Shown here: piece by piece, positions 55,858-63,167 of the stretch
How the letters are laid out: each line of letters begins with the position of its first letter
How positions within the stretch are numbered: position 1 is the first letter of the stretch
NCBI RefSeq assembly: GCF_014202215.1
Contig: NZ_JACHGB010000004.1
Coordinates: 285,255-349,254, forward strand
Length of the DNA stretch: 64,000 bases
Direction of reading: 5' to 3'
Source of the DNA: Quisquiliibacterium transsilvanicum
GTDB lineage: Bacteria > Pseudomonadota > Gammaproteobacteria > Burkholderiales > Burkholderiaceae_E
Notes under the pieces: model-generated
Told to the model about the DNA's origin: nothing
The model's database searches: none
Seen by the model: only the letters and a program-made list of their open reading frames with translations
Translations under genes and position numbers: made by a program

Positions 55858-55858
55858 T
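55853..55858 (+). promoter_or_regulatory. -10-like box for msrA overlapping the LysR stop codon
   Basis: GATAAT contains the TAA stop of the LysR gene and lies 51 bases before the msrA ATG. No good -35. The same arrangement occurs at the oxidase/maeB junction (13858-13863). Confidence 0.3.
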
Positions 55859-55909
55859 CGCTGTGCGCGCCGCCCCGCCCCGGGACGGCCCGCGGCAAGG
55901 GAGACACCG

Positions 55910-56461
55910 ATGGATCGAAGGACGGCAGTGCTGGGCGGCGGGTGCTTCTGGTGCACGGAGGCGGTGTACCTGGATCTCGACGGCGTGCTTGCAGTCGAGC
56001 CCGGCTACGCGGGCGGACACGTTGCGTCCCCGACCTACGAGCAGGTGTGCGGCGGCGAGACCGGGCACGCGGAGGTGGTGCGCATCGAATACGATGCCGA
56101 CCGCATCTCTTATCGCGACCTGCTGCAGGTGTTCTTCTCGATCCACGATCCCACCACCCTGAACCGTCAGGGCGCCGACGTCGGCACGCAGTACCGGTCG
56201 ACCGTGATGACCCTGGACGATGCCCAGCGGGAGGAGGCCGAGGCTTTCATCGCCGCGCTCGGCCAGGAGAACGTCTTCGGCAGTCCGATCGTCACCGAGG
56301 TGGTGCCGCTGTCGGCCTGGCATGCGGCCGAGGACTACCATCGGCGATACTATGAGCGAAATCCGCACCAGGGCTATTGCATGGTCGTGGTCGGCCCCAA
56401 GGTGGCGAAGTTCCGCAAGCAGTTCGCGGGCCGCCTGAAGGCGGCGGGAACCGCCGGCTGA
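55910..56461 (+). CDS. msrA: Peptide methionine (S)-S-oxide reductase
   Basis: 183 residues. The active-site GGCFWCTEAVY has the nucleophilic Cys12, with Cys15 close by; GYAGGHVASPTYEQVCGGETGHAEVV and the DVGTQYRS substrate region are standard. It repairs S-form methionine sulfoxide in proteins using thioredoxin. No signal peptide, so cytoplasmic. GGGAGA precedes the ATG. Confidence 0.95.
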   Translation: MDRRTAVLGGGCFWCTEAVYLDLDGVLAVEPGYAGGHVASPTYEQVCGGETGHAEVVRIEYDADRISYRDLLQVFFSIHDPTTLNRQGADVGTQYRSTVMTLDDAQREEAEAFIAALGQENVFGSPIVTEVVPLSAWHAAEDYHRRYYERNPHQGYCMVVVGPKVAKFRKQFAGRLKAAGTAG

Positions 56462-56524
56462 ACGCAGCGCGCCGGGCCCCCGCCGGGCGCCGCGCCGGAT
56501 CGAATCTTCATGGAGCACTCACGC

Positions 56525-57130
56525 ATGTCCATTCGCTGGCTCAATCGCATCCTCCTGGCTGCCCTGTTCGCGGTCGGGCTGTCCGGCTGCGGCTACAACG
56601 ACATCCAGTCCTCCGACGAGGGCACCAAGTCCGCCTGGTCCGAGGTCCTCAACCAGTACCAGCGCCGCGCCGACCTGATCCCGAACCTGGTCAACACGGT
56701 GAAGGGCTTCGCCGAGCAGGAGAAGGAGGTGTTCACGCGGGTCACCGAGGCGCGCTCGCGGGTCGGGCAGATCCAGGTCAACCCCGGCGACCCCGAATCC
56801 CTGAAGAAGTTCGAGCAGGCGCAGCAGGAGGTCGGCAGCGCACTCTCCAGGCTGCTGGTGGTGGCGGAGAACTACCCCCAGCTCAAGTCGGACGCGAACT
56901 TCCGCGACCTCCAGGCGCAGCTCGAGGGCACCGAGAACCGCATCGCGGTGGCCCGCAAGCGCTACATCGAGTCGGTGCAGGGCTACAACGTGCTGGTCCG
57001 CCAGTTCCCCGTGAACCTCACGGCGATGGTCTTCGGCTACGGCCCCAAGCCGCAGTTCTCGGTCGAGAACGAACGCGAGATCTCCACCGCGCCCAAGGTC
57101 GACTTCGGCCGGCCGGCGGAGTCAAAGTAA
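56525..57130 (+). CDS. lemA: LemA family lipoprotein
   Basis: 201 residues. MSIRWLNRILLAALFAVGLSGCGYN is a lipoprotein signal with lipobox LSGC, so the protein would be lipid-anchored. LNQYQRRADLIPNLVNTVKGFAEQEKEVFTRVTEARSR is the LemA core, largely helical and coiled coil-like, ending with the conserved FPVNLTAMVFGY. I prefer the ATG at 56525 because GGAG is 9 bases upstream; 56510 would add five residues. LemA genes are commonly next to a TPM-domain gene; here that gene is 6 kb away at 63168. Confidence 0.9.
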   Translation: MSIRWLNRILLAALFAVGLSGCGYNDIQSSDEGTKSAWSEVLNQYQRRADLIPNLVNTVKGFAEQEKEVFTRVTEARSRVGQIQVNPGDPESLKKFEQAQQEVGSALSRLLVVAENYPQLKSDANFRDLQAQLEGTENRIAVARKRYIESVQGYNVLVRQFPVNLTAMVFGYGPKPQFSVENEREISTAPKVDFGRPAESK

Positions 57131-57147
57131 AGCGCCACGGATGAACC

Positions 57148-57169
57148 GCGGGCGCGCTGGCGCGCCCGC
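57148..57169 (+). terminator. Perfect hairpin after lemA
   Basis: GCGGGCGCGC (57148-57157), TG, GCGCGCCCGC (57160-57169): a perfect 10-bp palindrome pair 18 bases after the lemA stop. It implies that the next gene starts at 57189 or 57207, not at the ATG at 57141. Confidence 0.55.
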
Positions 57170-57188
57170 CTTCCCTCGACTTCCCCAG

Positions 57189-58070
57189 ATGCCCGAGAAC
57201 TCCGGCATGGCAAGCGCTGCCGCGCCCGCCGTGGGCTTCCTCCACCCCGGCGAGATGGGCGCCGCCCTCGCGGCGCTCACGCGAGCGAACGGGCACCGGG
57301 CGCTCTGGGCCTCGGCGGGGCGCAGCGCGGGGACCGGGGTCCGGGCGCGCGCCGCCGGCCTGGCCGACTGCGGCACCCTGCCGGCGCTCTGCGCGCAGTC
57401 CGGGATCCTGGTCTCCATCTGCCCGCCGCACGCCGCGCTCGAGCTCGCGCGCGCGGTCGCCGCCGAGGGCTATCGCGGCATCTACGTCGATGCGAATGCG
57501 ATCTCTCCCCGGCATGCGCGGGAGATCGCCGGCATCGTCGCTGCCGCAGGAGCCGAGTTCGTCGACGCAGCCGTCGTCGGTCCCCCGCCGCTGCGCGGGA
57601 GGGATACGCGCCTCTACCTGTCCGGGCCATCCGCCGCTGCGGTGGCCGCATGCTTCCCGGCGGACCGGCTGATCCTCGAACTGGTCGGCGCGGAGCCCGG
57701 CAGGGCCTCGGCGATCAAGTCCTTCCATTCGTCGATGCACAAGGGGTCGCTTGCGCTGCTGTTCGCCACGCTGGCGGCGGCGGAAGGCGCCGGCGTGCGC
57801 GCTGAGCTTGAGCGGCTCTTCGCGAGCCGGCCCGCGACCGCCGCCTACCTCGACGGCCTCGATGGGAGCGTGCGCCGCGCCTCGAAGTCCTGGCGCTTTG
57901 CCGGCGAGATGGACGAGGTGGCGGACGCCCTGGGCGAGTTCGGGCTCCCGCGGGGCTTCCACGCCGCTGCGGCGGAGATCTACCGCCGGCTCGCCGGCCT
58001 GCGCGGCGCGGCTTCCGAAGTCGAGCTCGCGGCGGTGCTCGATTCGCTGCTCGGTGAGCGGGGCCGCTGA
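57189..58070 (+). CDS. NAD(P)-binding 6PGDH-like protein with DUF1932 domain
   Basis: 293 residues from ATG 57189 (another in-frame ATG is at 57207). AVGFLHPGEMGAALA is the cofactor loop of the DUF1932 branch of 3-hydroxyisobutyrate/6-phosphogluconate dehydrogenase relatives; IYVDANAISP and the helical C-terminal DUF1932 domain (KSFHSSMHKGSLALL, with a plausible catalytic Lys) follow. The substrate is unknown. Its stop is one base before the next ATG (TGAGATG), making it the first gene of a tightly packed run of four. Confidence 0.82.
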   Translation: MPENSGMASAAAPAVGFLHPGEMGAALAALTRANGHRALWASAGRSAGTGVRARAAGLADCGTLPALCAQSGILVSICPPHAALELARAVAAEGYRGIYVDANAISPRHAREIAGIVAAAGAEFVDAAVVGPPPLRGRDTRLYLSGPSAAAVAACFPADRLILELVGAEPGRASAIKSFHSSMHKGSLALLFATLAAAEGAGVRAELERLFASRPATAAYLDGLDGSVRRASKSWRFAGEMDEVADALGEFGLPRGFHAAAAEIYRRLAGLRGAASEVELAAVLDSLLGERGR

Positions 58071-58071
58071 G

Positions 58072-59982
58072 ATGACGCAGGTCGAATCGCCCGTCGACGT
58101 GATACAGACAGTGCTGACGCTGGAGCGCCGGCTGGGGGCGCTGCGGGGCATGGCCTGGGGCCTCTGGCAGCCCGCGCTTCCTGTCCTTGTATCGGTGGCG
58201 GCGGACCTTGCCGGTTCTTTCGAGGCGCTGGACCGCGCGATGCTCGCGCTGGTCGTCACGCCGCTGGACGTGGCCGCCGACGCGGGCCTGGCCGCGGCCG
58301 GGCCCAGGGCGCTGCTGGCGCGGGTGCATCACTGGCAGGCTGCGGTGCAGCGGGAGGCGGACGTGCCGGTGTTCGGCCCCTGCCATGTCGCCGAGCTCGC
58401 GTCCGGCGGATCGCCGGGGCGCTCGCGGATGCTGCTGGCGCTGCCCTGCGCGGACCAGCGCGCCACGGCGGGCGCCCTCGACTGGGTGATCGGCGCGGTC
58501 AACACGCTGCTGGCGCCTGGCGGCTCGGCGGCATCTGTGCAGGGGTCTTTGCAGGCATCTCTGTCGCGGCTCAGGACGGCGCTGAAGCCTGCGGCGGTGC
58601 GCGGGGTCAACTCGATTCACTTCCTCGCCGCAGCGCACCGCCTCGGGATGCAGGTGGGCGAACTCGCGCCCGGCATCCACGCGATCGGCGTGGGGCGCCG
58701 CAGCCGTCGGCTGAACAGCTCGGTCACCGACGAAACCCGGCTGATCGCTGCCGGGATCGCGCAGGACAAGGCGAACACCGCGAAGGTGCTGGCCCTGCAC
58801 GGCCTGCCGGCGCCCGCTCACCGGCTGGTCGTTTCCGAGGAGGATGCCGTCGCGGTGGCGGCGTCGCTTGGCTATCCGGTGGTCGTCAAGCCGGCGGACC
58901 TGGACGGCGGGCGCGGCGTGTTCGCCGGGCTGCAAAGCGAGGCGGTGGTGCGCAGCGCCTGGCGAGAGGCGTCCCGGATGTCGCGTCGGATCCTGGTCGA
59001 GCGACACGTCGAGGGCGATGATTTCCGCTTCACGGTGGCCGGTGGCGAGGTGGTGAAGATCATGCAGCGCCGCGCGGGCGGGGTGACCGGCGACGGACAG
59101 GCCGACGTGGCGGCGCTGCTGGCGCGGGTGCAGGCCACCGAGCCGCACCAGCGGGCGCTGCGGCGCGAGGGCAAGTTGCGGCTGTCGCTCGACCGGGATG
59201 CGCTGGAGCTGCTGGACGAGCAGGGGCTGGACGCGGCCAGCGTGCCAGCGCCCGGGCGCTTCGTGCGCCTGAGGAGGAAGGCCAACATCTCCGCCGGGGG
59301 CGAGCACTGGGTGGTCGCGCCCGCTGCCGTCCATCCCGACAACATCGAGCTGGCTCTGTGTGCGGCGCGGGCGATCGGCCTCGACATCGCCGGCGTCGAC
59401 CTCATCATCGACGATGTGCGCCGGCCCTGGCACGAGACCTTTGCAGTGATCTGCGAGGTCAACGCGAAGCCGCAGATTGGGCTGCGTGACACCCCCGAGG
59501 TCTATGCCGGCATCCTGCAGCGGCTGCTGCCCGAGGGCGGCACGATCCCGCTCCACCTGATGGTGCTGGCCGAATCGTCGGACGGCGCGTCCGACGCCTT
59601 GCGCACCCTCTCCGGGCGGCTCGGCTGCAATGCGGTCTCCTGCGCGCAAGGGGTCTGGGTCGACGAGCGGCGCAGCGTTTGGCGGCCGGCCGACGCTTTT
59701 GCGGCGGCGCAGGCGATGCTGCTCGATGCGCGGGTGGAAGCGGCGGTCGTCGCGATGACCATGGACGAGATCGTCCGCTGCGGACTGCCCGCGCGCCGCT
59801 TCGTCAGCGCAACGCTTGCGCGCGAGGCTGTGGACCGGCTGCCCGCGCCGCGCCGCGCGATCCTGGCCGCGATGCTGCGCGGCCAGTGCGACACGATCCG
59901 CGTGTCCGGACCGCCGCGGGCGGGCACGGAACGCGCCGGCGGCAGCGACAGAGAGGCGGGCGTCGCGCCCGTGACCGGATGA
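58072..59982 (+). CDS. Cyanophycin-synthetase-like ATP-grasp ligase with a degenerate Mur-ligase domain
   Basis: 636 residues, against about 870-900 for cyanophycin synthetase CphA. Residues 1-180 resemble the CphA N-terminal domain only loosely; 180-235 (GVNSIHFLAAA, AIGVGRRSRRLNSSVTDET) and the ATP-grasp domain (232-475: QDKANTAKVL, GYPVVVKPADLDGGRGV, KANISAGGEH, GLDIAGVDLI, CEVNAKPQIG) follow CphA closely. In the region where CphA has the Mur-ligase P-loop GTNGKTT, this protein has AESSDGASD (500-508); VEAAVVAMTMDEIVRCGL still matches the next CphA block (VxxAVLExxRGGILRxGL), then the domain stops. The second ATP site is therefore lost. It should join amino acids to a carboxylate using only the ATP-grasp site; the substrates are unknown. 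Confidence 0.82.
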   Translation: MTQVESPVDVIQTVLTLERRLGALRGMAWGLWQPALPVLVSVAADLAGSFEALDRAMLALVVTPLDVAADAGLAAAGPRALLARVHHWQAAVQREADVPVFGPCHVAELASGGSPGRSRMLLALPCADQRATAGALDWVIGAVNTLLAPGGSAASVQGSLQASLSRLRTALKPAAVRGVNSIHFLAAAHRLGMQVGELAPGIHAIGVGRRSRRLNSSVTDETRLIAAGIAQDKANTAKVLALHGLPAPAHRLVVSEEDAVAVAASLGYPVVVKPADLDGGRGVFAGLQSEAVVRSAWREASRMSRRILVERHVEGDDFRFTVAGGEVVKIMQRRAGGVTGDGQADVAALLARVQATEPHQRALRREGKLRLSLDRDALELLDEQGLDAASVPAPGRFVRLRRKANISAGGEHWVVAPAAVHPDNIELALCAARAIGLDIAGVDLIIDDVRRPWHETFAVICEVNAKPQIGLRDTPEVYAGILQRLLPEGGTIPLHLMVLAESSDGASDALRTLSGRLGCNAVSCAQGVWVDERRSVWRPADAFAAAQAMLLDARVEAAVVAMTMDEIVRCGLPARRFVSATLAREAVDRLPAPRRAILAAMLRGQCDTIRVSGPPRAGTERAGGSDREAGVAPVTG

Positions 59983-61658
59983 CGAGCGCATCGCCAGGAA
60001 GCAGGGTCACCTCCATCGGCATCGATGGGCCCAACATGCCGCTGCTGAAGGCATGGATCTCCGACGGCAGGCTGCCGAACCTCGCCGCCATCGCCAGGGA
60101 CGGGGCGACCGGCCATTACACCCATCACAAGGCCTTCAGGAACGAGCGCTGCTGGGAGACATTCCTCGACGGCCGGCCTTCGCAGGGCTGCGGCGCGGTG
60201 TTCGACCCCGAGCACTACGCCTTCCGCAACGAGTCGCTGCAGGACGAGCGGCCGCAGGCGCCTTTCCATGCGCTGGGCGAGGGCTTCGAGGTCTGCGCCT
60301 TCGACCTGCCGGCACCGCTGTCGCCGCAGGTCAGGGGCCTGCAGGTGGCCGGCTGGGGCAGCGAGCTGAACAGCTCGGTGCCGATGTCGATGCCGCCCGG
60401 GCTGCTCGGCGAGCTGACCGCAAAGCACGGCGGCGACCCGAAGTTCGAGCGTTCGATGGCGGTGCTCGACCAGGCCTCGGGCCGCCAGGAGCGCTCGTTC
60501 CGGCTGCCCAGTCTCTACGACGCCGAGGGACTGTGCCGGTTCAGGGGCGACCTGCTGCTGGCGATCGAGCGGCGCACCGCGATCTGCGAGGACCTGATGT
60601 CGCGCGGCGAGTGGAACCTGTTCCTCGCGCTCTACACCGAGAGCCACAGCGCCAATCACGTGCTGTGGCATCTCGGCGAGCCCTTCCCGGTGGCGCCCGA
60701 GGGCGCCCCGCACGGCCATGCGCTGCTCGAGGTCTGCCAGGCGATCGACCGGGGCATCGGCCGGATCCGGCGCCGCGCGCCCGCTGACGGGAGCCTCGTC
60801 GTCTGGACGATCGACCACACGCTGGCGAACACGATGGACGTGCCCAGCCTGGTGCTGCTCCCGGAGCTGCTGTACCGCTGGAGTCATCCTGGCGCGCGCG
60901 CGCTCGCCCCCGCCGAGGCCGACGGGCCGGTGCCGCCGATGCGCACCGACTACCGACGGCACTGGAAGCACGAGATCTGGAGCCTGGTCACCGCGACCGG
61001 GGCGGCCGAGCTGGAGTCGCCCGCGAGCCAGGAGGCGCGCGGCGATCCGTTGAGCTGGCATCCCGCGAACTGGTACCGGCCGCTGTGGCGCGGCATGAAG
61101 GCCTTCGCGCTGCCCAGCGTGTCCGACGGCCACGTGCGCCTGAACGTGCGCGGCCGCGAGGCGGGCGGCATCGTCGAGCCCGCGGACTTCGATCGCGTGC
61201 TGGACGAGCTCGCCGCGCTGCTGCGCTCGGCCACCGATCCGCGCACCGGCAGGCCCCTGGCCGCGCGCGTTCTGCGCACCCGGCAGGCGCCCGCCGACGA
61301 GCCCCGCATGCCGCCCGACCTGATCGTGTGCTGGGACGACGCGCGGCCCGCCGACACGCTCGACTGCCTCGGCTTCGGGCGCGTGGGACCCGTGCCCTTC
61401 TTCCGCTCGGGCGGGCACGTGGCGCACGGCACGCCGGTCGAGAACCTGCTGCTGGCCTGCGGCCCCGGCATCGAGGCGGGCGGCACGCTTCGCGCCGGCG
61501 TGCTCGAGGACCTGCCGGCCACGCTGCGGGCGCTGGCAGGGGCGCCGCGCGGGCCGGGAATGACCGGCCGCAGTCTGTTCGAGCCCGGCGAACCGTCTGG
61601 CGCAGGCGCGGCAACGGGCGCAGGCGCAGGCGCGGCAGCGGTCGGCCGGCCGGCGTGA
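59979..61658 (+). CDS. Alkaline-phosphatase-superfamily protein
   Basis: 559 residues; ATG overlaps the previous stop as ATGA. The fold is suggested by SIGIDG (Asp16), RLPNLAAIARDG, LYTESHSANHVLWHL (Glu221, His223, His227), TIDHTL (Asp279, His280) and SGGHVAHGTP near the end, i.e. most metal ligands of phosphodiesterase/phosphoglycerol-transferase-type members. The usual nucleophilic Thr/Ser region (Thr-x-Pro-x-Trp-like) reads RNERCWETFLDG, where I cannot identify a convincing nucleophile except perhaps Thr61. No signal peptide, so cytoplasmic. The C-terminus ends in a Gly/Ala/Thr-rich tail. Second member of the cassette. Confidence 0.75.
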   Translation: MTSASPGSRVTSIGIDGPNMPLLKAWISDGRLPNLAAIARDGATGHYTHHKAFRNERCWETFLDGRPSQGCGAVFDPEHYAFRNESLQDERPQAPFHALGEGFEVCAFDLPAPLSPQVRGLQVAGWGSELNSSVPMSMPPGLLGELTAKHGGDPKFERSMAVLDQASGRQERSFRLPSLYDAEGLCRFRGDLLLAIERRTAICEDLMSRGEWNLFLALYTESHSANHVLWHLGEPFPVAPEGAPHGHALLEVCQAIDRGIGRIRRRAPADGSLVVWTIDHTLANTMDVPSLVLLPELLYRWSHPGARALAPAEADGPVPPMRTDYRRHWKHEIWSLVTATGAAELESPASQEARGDPLSWHPANWYRPLWRGMKAFALPSVSDGHVRLNVRGREAGGIVEPADFDRVLDELAALLRSATDPRTGRPLAARVLRTRQAPADEPRMPPDLIVCWDDARPADTLDCLGFGRVGPVPFFRSGGHVAHGTPVENLLLACGPGIEAGGTLRAGVLEDLPATLRALAGAPRGPGMTGRSLFEPGEPSGAGAATGAGAGAAAVGRPA

Positions 61659-61678
61659 CCGGGCCGGCCAGGCATCCC

Positions 61679-63091
61679 ATGCGCGTCACGCTGCACGACT
61701 ACGCGACCGACCCCTCGCTGCCGCAGAAGGACGGGGTCAACCTCGCCCACGAGAACATCGCCGCGCTGCTGAAGGAGAGCGGGGATTCCGGCCTGGACGT
61801 CAGCTTCCACGACTTCACGCGCCTGCTCGTCGACGAAGACTACGCAAGGCGGGTGCTGGCCGAGGTCGACTGCGTGGTCAGCAACGTCGGGCCGCATGCG
61901 CACTACTACTTCTGGCTCAGGCAGCGGCTCCGGCTGGACTTCCGCATCCTGCGCGACGTCCGGACGGCCATCTGGAGCAGCTACCTTCTGCAGGAACACC
62001 TGTGCCGGGCATGGCTGCGCCCGGACGACGTGCTGCTGGTGGCCAGCCACTACACGCGCGGCGTGTACGAGCGGATCTTCCCGCACCTGGCGGGTCTGCC
62101 GACGGTTCGCTGCTATCCGCTGTCCGTGGGCTTCCCCGCCGCCGAGGGTTTCCGCGCGCGCGACGCGCGCGCGGGCGCCCGGCCGAGGGTCATCGGTTAC
62201 ATCGGCCGGCTCTCCGAAGACAAGAATTTCCCGGATCTCGTCGAACTGCTGATCCGCCTGAACCGGGCGGACCCCGGCGGCTATCGGTTGCGCGCCTGTG
62301 GCGACGTCCATTCGCCGAGCTGCGACCCCGCGCTCGTGCGGCAGCGCATCGCCGCCGAACTGGGCGACGGCGACTGGTTCGAGTACCTGCCCGCGCGGCC
62401 CAACAGCGGCGTGTGGGAGCTCTACGACCGCTTCGACGTGCTGGTCTTTCCGAGCACCTCCAACCTGGAGACCCTGGGCCGGGTGCTTGTCGAGGCCAGC
62501 CACGCCGGCGTGCCCATCGTCTGCGGCGAGCATGCGGCCGCGCCGGAACTGGTGCCGGCGGGCGCCCTGTGCCGGGTGCACTACGCGCAACGCCGCGACT
62601 ACAGCGCGCACTTCGACCATTCGCTCGGGCGCGTGAGCCTCGATGACATGCAGCGGGTGCTGGCCGGCGCAATTCTCGAGCGCTCGACCTGCCACCTCGA
62701 GTACCTGACCCACCCGGACAAGTTCATGCGCATCCTGCGCGCCTGCGCCGCGGGCGGGCGCCCGGAGCCGGAGCCGCTCGAACTCGCGCCCGCGCAGCGG
62801 GCCTTCATCGGCGCCCTCGCGGTGGACCTGCCGGCGCCGCTCGAGGCCAGGGCGGCGGATGCGCTGCTCGCCCGGCTGGCGCGCTGGTTCGTGTCGCTGC
62901 AGCGGCAGGGAACGCCGGAGCGCGAGGGGCTGATCGCGCGCCTTTCCGAGATGTCGCAACATCCGGAGCGCACCTCGCGCTTCGTCCGCAAGACCCTCGG
63001 GACCAGTGCGGACTTCACCGACGTCGGCGGCATCGACATCGAGCTGTGCCACGTGGCGGGCTTCTACCCCAGCTTCCGCCTGCAGGCCTGA
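61679..63091 (+). CDS. Glycosyltransferase, GT4-like
   Basis: 470 residues with two Rossmann halves. The C-terminal half has GYIGRLSEDKNFPDLVELL (donor-site loop, from residue 173) and the E-x7-E motif ETLGRVLVE (264-272) of retaining GT4 enzymes, then AGVPIVCGEHAAAPEL. The last 110 residues are an extra helical region of no known type. No signal peptide; it would use a nucleotide-sugar in the cytoplasm. It starts 20 bases after the phosphatase-like gene and closes the cassette; a TPM gene follows. Confidence 0.85.
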   Translation: MRVTLHDYATDPSLPQKDGVNLAHENIAALLKESGDSGLDVSFHDFTRLLVDEDYARRVLAEVDCVVSNVGPHAHYYFWLRQRLRLDFRILRDVRTAIWSSYLLQEHLCRAWLRPDDVLLVASHYTRGVYERIFPHLAGLPTVRCYPLSVGFPAAEGFRARDARAGARPRVIGYIGRLSEDKNFPDLVELLIRLNRADPGGYRLRACGDVHSPSCDPALVRQRIAAELGDGDWFEYLPARPNSGVWELYDRFDVLVFPSTSNLETLGRVLVEASHAGVPIVCGEHAAAPELVPAGALCRVHYAQRRDYSAHFDHSLGRVSLDDMQRVLAGAILERSTCHLEYLTHPDKFMRILRACAAGGRPEPEPLELAPAQRAFIGALAVDLPAPLEARAADALLARLARWFVSLQRQGTPEREGLIARLSEMSQHPERTSRFVRKTLGTSADFTDVGGIDIELCHVAGFYPSFRLQA

Positions 63092-63167
63092 TCCGCGCGC
63101 GGTGCGCGGGGCCCGCGTCGCGGTCGGGTACGATGGAGCTTCCGTTTCACCATTGCGATTCCCGCAG

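Noticed and set aside
57141-57188. ATG at 57141 as the start of the DUF1932 gene
   Set aside because: It would translate the lemA hairpin and give an atypical Arg/Pro-rich N-terminus; later ATGs put the cofactor loop at the usual position.
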